Part shown: positions 52,938-62,064 of the stretch, piece after piece
Layout: every line of letters starts with the position of its first letter
Numbering within the stretch: position 1 is the first letter of the stretch
Assembly (NCBI RefSeq): GCF_002250835.2
Contig: NZ_NOJY02000007.1
Location: 62,001-126,000 of the forward strand
Direction of reading: 5' to 3'
DNA from: Romboutsia weinsteinii
Lineage (GTDB): Bacteria; Bacillota; Clostridia; Peptostreptococcales; Peptostreptococcaceae
Length of the DNA stretch: 64,000 bases
The notes under the pieces: model-generated
Databases searched by the model: none
Seen by the model: the letters and a program-made list of their open reading frames with translations, nothing else
What the model was told of the DNA's origin: nothing
Translations under genes and position numbers: made by a program

Positions 52938-53681
52938 ATGACTTTATTTTTTAATATTTTGTTTGCCTGGATAGCAGTAATACTGGGAATACTTTTAAGC
53001 ATCATATGGCTAATTAGAATTATTCAAAGGAAAATACAAAAATATCGTAATAAGAATTTATTAATAAAAATAAATAAATTCTTAAGAAAAAATCATATTA
53101 ACTTAGGATATTTATTTTTAATATCATCCTTTATTCATGGCATACTATCATCATATTCAGTTATAAGTTTTAATTATGGAACGATTGGGCTAATAATAGA
53201 ACTACTTTTATTACATACATTTTCTGATAAAGAGAGTATTGGCAATACATGGCTTCAAAGGCATAGAGAATTAACTGGTTTGCTTATTATTATTACAGTA
53301 TTACATATATTTGAAGTTGGAGGATTTGTTGGATTTGATAGAGTTATTGATAGTATTAAATCAGATTTAAGCATTAAAACGGATGTAAATTATAACAACA
53401 TAAGTAATGATTATAAAGATGGAGTATATGAAGGCACTGGATATGGTTATAGACCAGACCTTAAAGTCCAAGTAACGATAAAAAGTGGATTAATAGATGA
53501 GATATTAATAGTTGATCATAATGAAGTAGGCGAGAAATTCTATAGACCAGCTTTTGATTATATTCCTAAGAAAATAATAGATGAACAAACATATTATATT
53601 GATGGAATAAGTGGTTCAACTTATTCTTCAAAGGGGATTATAGAAGCTGTAGAAGATGCATTATCTAAGGCTAAAAAATAA
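52938..53681 (+). CDS. FMN-binding domain protein with membrane N-terminus
   Basis: This 247-residue protein has four to five hydrophobic helices (about 2-140, with His residues in LISSFIHGILS and VLHIFEVGGF that could bind haem as in ferric-reductase-like domains) followed by an extracytoplasmic FMN_bind domain (DGVYEGTGYGYRPDLKVQVT to the end). The motif DGISGSTYSS carries the Thr to which ApbE attaches FMN covalently. It is probably an electron-transfer protein of the membrane. AGGAGGTATT precedes the ATG; it follows the unknown membrane gene on the same strand. Confidence 0.8.
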   Translation: MTLFFNILFAWIAVILGILLSIIWLIRIIQRKIQKYRNKNLLIKINKFLRKNHINLGYLFLISSFIHGILSSYSVISFNYGTIGLIIELLLLHTFSDKESIGNTWLQRHRELTGLLIIITVLHIFEVGGFVGFDRVIDSIKSDLSIKTDVNYNNISNDYKDGVYEGTGYGYRPDLKVQVTIKSGLIDEILIVDHNEVGEKFYRPAFDYIPKKIIDEQTYYIDGISGSTYSSKGIIEAVEDALSKAKK

Positions 53682-53774
53682 TTATTAACTAGTTTCGTAA
53701 ATAGTTGCTGGTTAAAATATTGAGAAAAAAGCTTTATTTTGATAGAAAAGATGATGCATATTTGAACATAAAAT

Positions 53775-53830
53775 ACCCCCTTAAAGTTAATAGATTTTAT
53801 GATTTAATCTATTAACTTTAAGGGGGTTAT
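53775..53830. terminator. Strong bidirectional terminator
   Basis: A 22-base perfect inverted repeat beginning ACCCCCTTAAAGTTAATAG, with a nine-base loop, lies between convergent genes. Confidence 0.9.
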
Positions 53831-53857
53831 AACTCATTATTTCAAAGAGTACACAAT

Positions 53858-55597
53858 CTAAAGTAACTTAATAAGTCCTTCTAACTCTTCAGATAAAGTT
53901 TTTGCAAGTTCAAAATCAGTATCTACTAAAGCCCTTGCTATCTTTGTTTCAACAGCCTTTTTCTTTAGTTCTATTTCTAAATAATCTTTGTCAAAATGGT
54001 TAGCATGAATCATTCTTCTAAACTTTTTCATACTCATTTTTCTAATAGTCTTATCTTCAATCATTAAAACATAATCCATACAATTATTTATAAATTGATA
54101 ATCATGAGAAATCATTAAAATCGCACCATTATAATTTTCTATAGCATCTTCAAGTGCCATTTGAGAATAAGTATCTAAATGACTTGTTGGCTCATCAAGA
54201 AGTAACATATTTGCTTTACTTGATGATACTTTAGCCAATTGAAGAATATTTTTTTCTCCACCAGATAAAGACCCTATCTTTTGCTTAATATAGTCTGACC
54301 CGAAACCATATTTTGAAATGTATGACCTTATCTCTCCGTAAGTTTCAAATCCAGCGTCGTAAAACTCTTGAAGTATAGTATTAGACTCATCTAGTACTTC
54401 GCCTTGCATCTGAGATAAATAAGCCACTTCAATATCATTATTTATTTCAATTGAGTCATGATTATTTTTAAAGATTGATCTTAATAAAGTAGTTTTTCCA
54501 ACACCATTTGTACCAACAATAGCTACTTTATCATTAGACTTAATCTCGAAGTTAACATCTTCTAAAAGTACTTCATCAAAAGCCACACTAAAATCTTCAA
54601 CTTTTAGAGCAACAGTTTCTTCTATTTCATTATTAGTAGCTAAATTGATATTAGGCTGTTTAATATCTACAAACGGAGCTTTTATTCTACGAGCTTCTAA
54701 TCTTTCTTGTATTTTAACTCTAGCTTTTAATGCTCTACCGTTAGAGGCTTCTGCATTATAAGTTGCTCTCTCTCTTAACTTTTCTATTCGTATCTCATTT
54801 TTTGCTATCTCTTCATCATCAGCAATAGATAATTCTTGTAATTCAATTTTGGTTTGAAGTAATGATAAGTTATAATCAATATACCTTCCATCAAATTCTT
54901 GAAGCTCTGTATTTTCAAGATGTATAATTTTGTTAAAACAATGATTTAATAAATATCTGTTGTGCGTAATAATTAACATTGTTTTTTTGTGAGAATTAAT
55001 TAAATTCTTAAGAGAATTAAGATTTTCAAAATCTAAAAACACATCTGGTTCATCCATAATCATTAAGTCTTTATTATTAAGCATTTCCTTAATCACTTGG
55101 ATAAGTTTGAATTCTCCACCACTAAGTTCAGATATCATTTTGTCTTTATGCTTGCTTAAGTTTGCAAGATTTAGTTTCCTATTAATATTGCTTTCGAAAT
55201 CATCACCGTCAATTGCATCAAATGCATCTAAAGCTTCTTGGTACTTTTCTAGTAAAGTCTCAATGTCTGAAGATGTTTCCATTTCAGTACATATAGATGC
55301 AATTTGCTCTTGTAGCTTAATAAATTCTTCTGCTATATATTCAAAAACTGAAGTTTCTTTTGCTTTGTCTCGCTGTAAGAACTGGCTTACATACCCAATT
55401 TTGCAATTTGGATCTATTTCTAATTTACCATCGAACAGGTATCTTTCTGGATCCATGATTATATCTATTAGTGTACTTTTTCCGCTACCGCTTGCTCCTA
55501 TAAAAGCGCAGTGTTGACCATCTTCTATTGTAAATGAAACATTATTATATAGATCTTTTTGCGGAAATGAGTAGGACAAGTTATCAACTTTTATCAT
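53858..55597 (-). CDS. ABC-F family ATPase (possible antibiotic-resistance type)
   Basis: A 579-residue soluble protein with two ABC domains and no membrane helices. Domain 1 has Walker A GASGSGKST, signature LSGGEFKLIQ and Walker B LMIMDEPDVFLD; domain 2 has GTNGVGKTT, LSGGEKNILQLAK and LLLDEPTSHLD. The linker at about 255-320 is the helical interdomain arm that reaches the ribosomal peptidyl-transferase centre. ABC-F proteins of this length (Lsa/Vga/VmlR-like) dislodge ribosome-bound drugs, but housekeeping members exist. The start is ATG 55597 (MIKVDNL) after AGAGAGG, seven codons inside the longest frame. The leader looks attenuated. Confidence 0.85.
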   Translation of the reverse strand: MIKVDNLSYSFPQKDLYNNVSFTIEDGQHCAFIGASGSGKSTLIDIIMDPERYLFDGKLEIDPNCKIGYVSQFLQRDKAKETSVFEYIAEEFIKLQEQIASICTEMETSSDIETLLEKYQEALDAFDAIDGDDFESNINRKLNLANLSKHKDKMISELSGGEFKLIQVIKEMLNNKDLMIMDEPDVFLDFENLNSLKNLINSHKKTMLIITHNRYLLNHCFNKIIHLENTELQEFDGRYIDYNLSLLQTKIELQELSIADDEEIAKNEIRIEKLRERATYNAEASNGRALKARVKIQERLEARRIKAPFVDIKQPNINLATNNEIEETVALKVEDFSVAFDEVLLEDVNFEIKSNDKVAIVGTNGVGKTTLLRSIFKNNHDSIEINNDIEVAYLSQMQGEVLDESNTILQEFYDAGFETYGEIRSYISKYGFGSDYIKQKIGSLSGGEKNILQLAKVSSSKANMLLLDEPTSHLDTYSQMALEDAIENYNGAILMISHDYQFINNCMDYVLMIEDKTIRKMSMKKFRRMIHANHFDKDYLEIELKKKAVETKIARALVDTDFELAKTLSEELEGLIKLL

Positions 55598-55619
55598 ATT
55601 ATTACCTCTCTTTGTCATT

Positions 55620-55650
55620 TAAAAAGAGCTTATAAAAATAAGCTCTTCAA
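55620..55650 (-). terminator. Terminator just before the ABC-F ribosome binding site (candidate attenuator)
   Basis: AAGAGCTTAT and ATAAGCTCTT flank AAAA, followed on the minus strand by TTTTTAAATG. It ends about 10 bases before the ABC-F ribosome binding site and is downstream of a good promoter, so it can both end the upstream operon and attenuate the ABC-F gene. Confidence 0.7.
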
Positions 55651-55727
55651 TATATAATCTTCAAAGTCGCAATTTTGCAATTGATTGTATATATAGTAAC
55701 AACATTCTTTTTGGATTTACTTTTGAT

Positions 55728-55756
55728 AGAATAACATTTTTTACAACTAATTTCAA
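55728..55756 (-). promoter_or_regulatory. Promoter of the ABC-F gene
   Basis: TTGAAA (55751-55756) and TATTCT (55728-55733) are exactly 17 bases apart on the minus strand, giving a leader of about 125 bases. Confidence 0.6.
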
Positions 55757-55866
55757 TCATTTATGATAAAATTCATCTAATAAAATTTCATTAATTTCCT
55801 TGATTTCGCTATCATCTCTCACAAACTTTAAGCGTAAAGTTAATGCCTTAATAAATTTATACTACT
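55757..55866 (-). pseudogene. Short open frame, possible gene relic
   Basis: A frame of about 35 codons without a start codon reads FIKALTLRLKFVRDDSEIKE and ends EFYHK, TGA at 55757-55759. It looks coding (helical, charged) and is probably the tail of a lost gene between the amidohydrolase and the ABC-F promoter. Not recognised. Confidence 0.25.
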
Positions 55867-55874
55867 TTAAAAAC

Positions 55875-57023
55875 TTATGCTTTATATACTAAGTTCCCAT
55901 CGATAAATGTATACAATACCTTAGCATCTGTATCCAACCCAAGTCTACCCTTAACGACTATGACGTCAGCATCCTTACCTATTTCTAAGCTTCCTACCCT
56001 ATCATCGACTTCCATCATTTTTGCCGGATTTATTGTAACCATTTTCCATGCTCTTTCACAGTCGAGTCCTTCTCTAACAGCTTCTCCCATATGATGATAA
56101 AGCGATTCTTCACTCAGAATAGGTGAGTCTGTAATAATAGCTACATTGACCCCTTTATCATCAAGCAGTTTTACTGCTTCAATGTCAACTTTGCGCCTCT
56201 CCCCCGGTGATCGATAGGTAGCAATCGGTCCATAACAGATATCACATCCACTTTCGACAATTTCATCTAGATAATCCGTTGCACCCCACGCATGTTCTAA
56301 TGAGAATCTTAGTCCATAGGCAGTTGCAACCTCTATAGCTGTTAGCATATCGTATTGAGTACAATGAATTTTACATGGAATATCTCCCTTAAGTGCAGGT
56401 ACTATGGCCTCTAAATTTGCATCATATTCTTGTTTTACTCCACCTTCTTTATTTTCCATATAAGTCTTAGCTTTAGCAAATGTGTCCCAAAGCACATGTG
56501 CTATTCCCATTCGTGTCATTGGCAGGCGAGACATACTACCATATCTATTTTTAGGATTTCCACCTAATGCTATCTTTAATGCACAAGGGGCTTTTATTGT
56601 CATATCAAAAATATTAGTACCATATGATTTAGCAGCTATGGCTTGCCCACAAAAAACATTTCCACTTCCGGGTGTAATAAGTAGTGTTGTAATCCCATGT
56701 TCATAAGATACCTTAAACTCTCTAGCCAATGGATTCACCCCATATCTTGCATCAACAAAAGCAGTGTTAGGGTCTGTCATCTCATTAGCATCATCTACAC
56801 CCATACTTTCGTTAAAGTCAAATAGTCCGATATGAGTATGGGCATCAATTAATCCTGGCATTACATACAGCCCTTTTGCATTGATTACTTCTGCTTCTTC
56901 ATATATCAGTGATTTGCCAATGTCTACTATTTTACCATCTCGAAGTAATATATCCCCTTCAAAAGAAGGTGAATCCTCTACCATTGTACACAAGGTACCA
57001 TTTATAATCAAAATCTCTTTCAT
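55875..57023 (-). CDS. Metal-dependent amidohydrolase (imidazolonepropionase-like)
   Basis: A 382-residue member of the amidohydrolase superfamily with an intact metal site: His-x-His in IDAHTHIG, His in CKIHCTQYDM, His in SLEHAWGATD and the catalytic Asp in IITDSPILS. N- and C-terminal strands form the usual beta-sandwich (VINAKGLYVMPGLID, then GSLEIGKDADVIVVKG). Such enzymes hydrolyse amide or ring bonds of small molecules. It is the last gene of the oligopeptide transporter operon, so the substrate may be a peptide or cyclic amide brought in by it. The start codon overlaps the stop of the degenerate paralogue by one base. Confidence 0.85.
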   Translation of the reverse strand: MKEILIINGTLCTMVEDSPSFEGDILLRDGKIVDIGKSLIYEEAEVINAKGLYVMPGLIDAHTHIGLFDFNESMGVDDANEMTDPNTAFVDARYGVNPLAREFKVSYEHGITTLLITPGSGNVFCGQAIAAKSYGTNIFDMTIKAPCALKIALGGNPKNRYGSMSRLPMTRMGIAHVLWDTFAKAKTYMENKEGGVKQEYDANLEAIVPALKGDIPCKIHCTQYDMLTAIEVATAYGLRFSLEHAWGATDYLDEIVESGCDICYGPIATYRSPGERRKVDIEAVKLLDDKGVNVAIITDSPILSEESLYHHMGEAVREGLDCERAWKMVTINPAKMMEVDDRVGSLEIGKDADVIVVKGRLGLDTDAKVLYTFIDGNLVYKA

Positions 57024-58138
57024 TAGATAATTACCTCCCCATTTACAATACTTTTAACAACCTTCGCTGCATAAGAACGAACAGGGTGGTCTGTAAAAAT
57101 AGATATATCTGCATCTTTTCCTACTTCAATACTTCCAATACGATCATCAACACCTAGCATTTTTGCTGGATTTATACACATCATCTTTACTACTTCTTCT
57201 GCCTCTATTCCTGCTCGATATATTTCTATTCCATTCCATATAAATACTTCTCGCCCCTCTGAACTTCCACCATTGCTATTGGAAAAAGCTATAAGGTTTC
57301 CGTTTTGTATTAATTCATTCACTTTTGATAAACTCATACTATGTTTTGCAAGTTGAGACATATAGTTTATATTACCTAGAATTATATTAGCAGATGCTTG
57401 TTTTATCTCTTCAATACAATCAGAGAACCCAAAGGCATCTACTATATTCAATGATACCTTCTTATCCTCTAGTATATGTAATAACCCCGTAATTTCCCCC
57501 TTAGTACAAGCTGCACAAAACACTGGTAATTTACCTGTATCAAAAGCTGATAGTATTATTTCATCACTCTCATTTAATTTTTCTTGTTTATTACATTTGG
57601 ATTTTCGTAGTGTTTCTTCAAGAAGATAAAAAATTCCCATACGAGTCATAGGTAATTGTTTTTTTCCCCCGTATTCTTCTTTGACTTCTTTAGCTACACT
57701 ACATTTTAGAGCTGCTTTATCTTTTACAATACGTTTATTCATCTTCATAGGTGCTGTCTTAAATACAGTAATCTGACCACCTACAATATTGCTGTTATCA
57801 GGTGCAATTCCAATGGATGTAATTCCACTTTTATAAAATTCCTGATTATTTACTTCATCAGGATCTATGCTATAACGTATGTTCAGCTCTGGTGTAATGG
57901 GACTTGTTGCCTCTTTATTGTCCGCATACCTTGTTGGCATACCAAGAGCCCCGATAGATGAATGTGGGTCGATAAACCCTGGAAATATATGCATATTATC
58001 TGCATCAACTACCTTTGCACCCTCTCTTTTTATTCCAACTCCAATCTCAATAATCTTATTACCTTCTATTAAAATATCGCTACATTCAAGTACAGTACCA
58101 TCTCCTATATGTACAGTGCCATTTTTTATTAAATACAT
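57023..58138 (-). CDS. Amidohydrolase-like protein lacking the metal ligands (probable pseudoenzyme)
   Basis: A 371-residue collinear paralogue of the next gene (shared PMTRMGI, NPAKMLGVDDRIGSIEVGKDAD). Every catalytic position is changed: IDPHSSIG has Ser for the second His, VFCAACTKG lacks the third His, NIVDAFGFSD lacks the fourth and AFSNSNGG lacks the Asp. The scaffold and the reading frame are intact, so it is not a decaying pseudogene. Stop and start codons overlap with the active paralogue, suggesting a hetero-oligomer in which this subunit is structural or regulatory, or binds ligand. Confidence 0.75.
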   Translation of the reverse strand: MYLIKNGTVHIGDGTVLECSDILIEGNKIIEIGVGIKREGAKVVDADNMHIFPGFIDPHSSIGALGMPTRYADNKEATSPITPELNIRYSIDPDEVNNQEFYKSGITSIGIAPDNSNIVGGQITVFKTAPMKMNKRIVKDKAALKCSVAKEVKEEYGGKKQLPMTRMGIFYLLEETLRKSKCNKQEKLNESDEIILSAFDTGKLPVFCAACTKGEITGLLHILEDKKVSLNIVDAFGFSDCIEEIKQASANIILGNINYMSQLAKHSMSLSKVNELIQNGNLIAFSNSNGGSSEGREVFIWNGIEIYRAGIEAEEVVKMMCINPAKMLGVDDRIGSIEVGKDADISIFTDHPVRSYAAKVVKSIVNGEVII

Positions 58139-58160
58139 TTTTTCATCTCCCCATATAACA

Positions 58161-58190
58161 GCAAGAGACGATCCTAAAATCGTCTCTTAC
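58161..58190 (-). other. Intercistronic hairpin between the binding-protein and amidohydrolase genes
   Basis: AAGAGACGAT and ATCGTCTCTT form a perfect stem around CCTAAA. There is no T run, so it is more likely an mRNA-stability element that keeps the binding-protein message high than a terminator. Confidence 0.6.
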
Positions 58191-58220
58191 TAACCTATTT
58201 TAATATTCTCTCTTATTGAC

Positions 58221-59906
58221 CTATTTAACAGATACTTCTGTCCAATCAGTTTGACCAGTTGTACTTACATGATATCCATCTACTTTTTTATTGATGTATG
58301 CACTGTCCATTGTTAGATATTGAGGTGCGATAATTGCAGTTCCTACTAGTATTTTTTCTGCCTCTAGATAAATATCTGCTAGTTTTTGTTCATCAGTTTC
58401 ATTTTTTGCTTCTTCTAGTAATTCCTTAAACTTTTTAGAGTCCTCATTGTTCCATCCTGTTTTTTCTGCATTGAAGTTTCCACTTTCTGAATCAAACAGT
58501 GACAGGATACCGCTTGGCTCATTGTAATAAGGACCCCAACCAGCTGATGCCATATCATAGTCGCCTGCATCAATTTTTTCCCACATAATATTCCATTCCA
58601 TCATATCAATTTCAACCTTAATTCCTAAAGCCTCTTCCCACGTCTGCTTCAATAGTTCAGCAATTTTTTTAGATCTTTCATTTGTTCCACGACTTGCATA
58701 ACGGATAGTAACTTGTGATGGATCAGAAGATTTGCCTAATTCTTTTAACCCTTCTATTAATAATGCTTTCGGGTCTGGATTATCTTTTTTTAGTTGATCT
58801 ACAATGTAATTTTTTCCACCAACTAACTCAGTGTAAGATTTATCCCCAATATTCATAGTATCTGGTATTGCAGATACTATAGTCTTTGCATTTCCGTCCC
58901 ATACGGTTTCCTTAAGTCCTTCACGGTCCATTGCAATTGATAATGCTTGACGAATCTTAGTATTTTGTAAATATTCATTTTTCGTATTAAACATTATAAA
59001 GTCAGGTGCACCACCTGGAACTTCCTGGTTCACAGAATTATCTGCTGCCTCAATTTGTTTTGACCAGTTAGGATCTAATGTATAAACAATATCTAACTCC
59101 TTATTAATAAACGCTTGAACAGCAGTTGCTTCTTCTTGAATAACCTTGTAGTTCAATTTTTCTAATTTCATTTCATCAGCTTTCCAATAATTTTCATTTT
59201 TAGCTAATACCATTTCCGTGTTTTGATTCCAACTTTCAACAACGAAAGGCCCACAGTAAAGAGTCTTTTCTGGAGTTGTTCCATATGAACTTCCCCACTC
59301 CTCATATTTATCTTGTCTTACAGGATATAAAGAACATACAAGCTCTGGGAAATATGATGCTGGATTTATCAATTTAATCTCTAAAGTCATATCATCTGGA
59401 CAGCTTACACCTATTGCATTTGGATCTGCACCATTATATAGAGCATCATTAAATCCTTCGATAGTTCCTTCATATAACCATGCATTTGTAGCCGCTACCT
59501 TAGGGTCTGCCATTAATTTTAGCGTATACTCGTAATCTTTTGCTGTTATAGTTTTACCGTCACTCCACTTTCTATCGTCCTTAAATTTGAAAGTATAAGT
59601 TTTTCCATCTTCACTCACTGTGTATTCTGATGCACCAGCTGGTATAATCTCATTCTTATTGCCTTCTGCTGTTCTATCTCTAAGTAGTGGCTCTGACACC
59701 ATGTTGTGTGCTCGATTGTCTGGTGCTGTCGTGTTTAAAATAGGATTAAGACCTACTACAACACTACTAGACGAATAATTCAATACTTGCTCTGCTGTTG
59801 ATTTACTTTCACCTTCTGTTTTCTCTGTGCTACTGCAACCTACAATAGATGATGAAACTAACGTTATAACAAATAAGCACGATAATAATTTCTTCTTAAT
59901 TTTCAT
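58221..59906 (-). CDS. oppA: Peptide ABC transporter substrate-binding lipoprotein
   Basis: The 561-residue extracellular binding protein of family 5 (OppA/DppA). The lipobox SIVGC gives the acylated Cys near residue 24. The family-5 signature region is seen in RTAEGNKNEIIPAGASEYTV and TYTFKFKDDRKWSDGKTITAKD; later TKIRQALSIAMDREGLKE is the usual hinge part. It captures oligopeptides for the membrane permeases encoded upstream in the same operon. Confidence 0.92.
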   Translation of the reverse strand: MKIKKKLLSCLFVITLVSSSIVGCSSTEKTEGESKSTAEQVLNYSSSSVVVGLNPILNTTAPDNRAHNMVSEPLLRDRTAEGNKNEIIPAGASEYTVSEDGKTYTFKFKDDRKWSDGKTITAKDYEYTLKLMADPKVAATNAWLYEGTIEGFNDALYNGADPNAIGVSCPDDMTLEIKLINPASYFPELVCSLYPVRQDKYEEWGSSYGTTPEKTLYCGPFVVESWNQNTEMVLAKNENYWKADEMKLEKLNYKVIQEEATAVQAFINKELDIVYTLDPNWSKQIEAADNSVNQEVPGGAPDFIMFNTKNEYLQNTKIRQALSIAMDREGLKETVWDGNAKTIVSAIPDTMNIGDKSYTELVGGKNYIVDQLKKDNPDPKALLIEGLKELGKSSDPSQVTIRYASRGTNERSKKIAELLKQTWEEALGIKVEIDMMEWNIMWEKIDAGDYDMASAGWGPYYNEPSGILSLFDSESGNFNAEKTGWNNEDSKKFKELLEEAKNETDEQKLADIYLEAEKILVGTAIIAPQYLTMDSAYINKKVDGYHVSTTGQTDWTEVSVK

Positions 59907-60012
59907 AGATCTATATCCCCCTCTTTATATAATATGCTTTCGGATTCCCAAGCCTTATATATCTAGCTCTTATCCCATATTATTTTAAAAATAACTTCCT
60001 TAATACCACCTA

Positions 60013-61008
60013 TTACAATACTTCTATTGTATTGCTTTTCTCAATTTCCTCAACCCTATGACAAGCAGTAAAATGTTCTTCACGAATCTCCCTTAACTTA
60101 GGCGTTTCTTTTTTGCACAACTCAGTTGCATACTGGCACCTTGCCACAAATCGACAACCTGGTTTTGGGTTAATAGGACTTGGTATCTCCCCCTCTAATG
60201 GAATTCTCTTTTTACGTTTTTCTTCTTCTGGATCAGGAATTGGAATTGCAGACATCAAAGCCTTTGTGTATGGATGTCTAGGATTTTCATACAACTCATG
60301 GCTATTTGCAAACTCTACAATATGCCCCAAATACATCACTGCTACACGATCTGAAATATGTTTTACCATTGATAAATCGTGTGCAATAAATAAGTAGGTT
60401 AAATTTTTCTTTTTCTGTAATTCAATAAGTAGATTCACAACTTGTGCTTGTATGGATACATCCAGAGCTGAAATCGGTTCATCACATACAATAAATTCAG
60501 GCTCAATAGCTAATGCTCGAGCAATTCCAATACGTTGTCTTTGACCTCCTGAAAACTCATGTGGAAAGCGTAGTGCATGTTCCTTATTTAAACCTACAAG
60601 TTCCAGCATTTCATAAACCTTTGCTTTACGTTCTTCTCCTTTATATAATCCGTGAATATCAATACCTTCTCCAATAATATCCTCTACTGTCATACGCGGA
60701 TTCAAAGAGGAATATGGATCTTGAAAAATAATTTGCGCCCTTCTTGTAAACTTTTTCTTGCTCTTTTTGTCTAACTTATGAATATTTACTCCATCTAATA
60801 ACACTTCTCCATCTGTTGCTTGGTAAAGTCCCATCACAGTCTTACCACATGTTGTTTTTCCACACCCTGATTCCCCTACAAGACCCAATGTTTCACCTTT
60901 GTATATATGAAAGGTAACACCATCTACTGCTTTTAAAGTCTGACCTCTACCTACTTTGAAGTGCTTCTTTAGGTTATTTACATCTATTAAAACTTCTCTT
61001 TCTGCCAT
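60013..61008 (-). CDS. oppF: Oligopeptide ABC transporter ATP-binding protein OppF
   Basis: A 331-residue ATPase with Walker A GESGCGKTT, Q loop IFQDPYSSLNPRMTV, signature FSGGQRQRIGIARAL, Walker B FIVCDEPISALD and the C-terminal oligopeptide/dipeptide extension with a Cys cluster (GCRFVARCQYATELCKKETP) that may bind iron-sulfur or metal. It pairs with OppD to drive transport. 19 bases downstream of oppD. Confidence 0.95.
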   Translation of the reverse strand: MAEREVLIDVNNLKKHFKVGRGQTLKAVDGVTFHIYKGETLGLVGESGCGKTTCGKTVMGLYQATDGEVLLDGVNIHKLDKKSKKKFTRRAQIIFQDPYSSLNPRMTVEDIIGEGIDIHGLYKGEERKAKVYEMLELVGLNKEHALRFPHEFSGGQRQRIGIARALAIEPEFIVCDEPISALDVSIQAQVVNLLIELQKKKNLTYLFIAHDLSMVKHISDRVAVMYLGHIVEFANSHELYENPRHPYTKALMSAIPIPDPEEEKRKKRIPLEGEIPSPINPKPGCRFVARCQYATELCKKETPKLREIREEHFTACHRVEEIEKSNTIEVL

Positions 61009-61027
61009 TATTATTCACCTTCTCGAA

Positions 61028-62053
61028 TCATATTTTAACCGTATTTTCAGGTAGTCCACTCTTATCTGCCTTTGGATGATGTAACCAACAAGAGCTTTCT
61101 TGTGTTTCACTCAATACCTTAGTATCTGGATAATGTAGCCTGCAAATCTTCATTCCATACTCACAGCGCGGAGAAAATGAACAACCTTTAGGTGGATTTA
61201 TCAAATCAGGTGGAGTTCCTTTTAGCGAATACAATGTTTCTTTATGCATACTTGTAATCTTAGGTACAGAGTTTAATAAAGCTCTTGAATATGGATGCGT
61301 AGACTCATAGAAAATCTCATCTACAGTCCCACGCTCTACTACTTTCCCTGCATACATCACTTGAATTCTATCTGCTACACTTGCTACTACACCCAAGTCA
61401 TGTGTTACAAGAATCACTGCCATATTTAATTCTTTTTGCAATTCTTGAATTAAGTCCATAATCTGCGCTTGAATAGTAACATCTAATGCAGTCGTTGGCT
61501 CATCTGCTATTAAAATTTCAGGTTTACATGCAAGGGCAATAGCAATCATAGCTCTTTGTCGCATTCCACCCGAGAATTCAAATGGATATTGATTCATTCT
61601 TTGCTTAGCATTTGGAATCTTAACTAACTCTAACATTTCTAAAGAACGTTTATACGCCTCTTGTTTGCTGATGTTATTATGTAATAAAATACTTTCCGCA
61701 ATCTGGTCTCCAATTTTCATAGTTGGGTTAAGAGATGTCATTGCATCTTGAAATATCATAGAAATCTTTCTTCCTCTAATATTTATCATATCTTTTTCTG
61801 GTTTCTTTAACAGGTCTTCTCCTCCAAATATAATTTGTGAGTTTTCACTTTTACCTATTATGGTATTTTCCTTAGGCAATAGACCTAATATTGCTTTTGA
61901 AGTTACTGTTTTTCCACATCCTGATTCACCTACTATTGCTAATATTTCTCCTTTGTTTAAGTGGAAATCTACTCCCCTTACTGCGTGGGATTGCCCCGCA
62001 TACGTTTTAAAAGATACATGTAAATTTTTTACTTGTAATATTTGTTCACTCAT
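61028..62053 (-). CDS. oppD: Oligopeptide ABC transporter ATP-binding protein OppD
   Basis: A 341-residue ATPase: Walker A GESGCGKTVTSK, Q loop MIFQDAMTSLNPTMK, signature FSGGMRQRAMIAIALA, Walker B ILIADEPTTALD, and the C-terminal extension GCSFSPRCEYGMKICRLHYP with the same Cys spacing as OppF. Partner of OppF at the inner face of the membrane. Confidence 0.95.
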   Translation of the reverse strand: MSEQILQVKNLHVSFKTYAGQSHAVRGVDFHLNKGEILAIVGESGCGKTVTSKAILGLLPKENTIIGKSENSQIIFGGEDLLKKPEKDMINIRGRKISMIFQDAMTSLNPTMKIGDQIAESILLHNNISKQEAYKRSLEMLELVKIPNAKQRMNQYPFEFSGGMRQRAMIAIALACKPEILIADEPTTALDVTIQAQIMDLIQELQKELNMAVILVTHDLGVVASVADRIQVMYAGKVVERGTVDEIFYESTHPYSRALLNSVPKITSMHKETLYSLKGTPPDLINPPKGCSFSPRCEYGMKICRLHYPDTKVLSETQESSCWLHHPKADKSGLPENTVKI

Positions 62054-62064
62054 TACAATCCCCC

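Noticed and set aside
58161..58190. Hairpin between the opp binding protein and amidohydrolase genes as operon end
   Set aside because: There is no T run after the stem, and the following gene starts at once on the same strand, so the operon is taken to continue.
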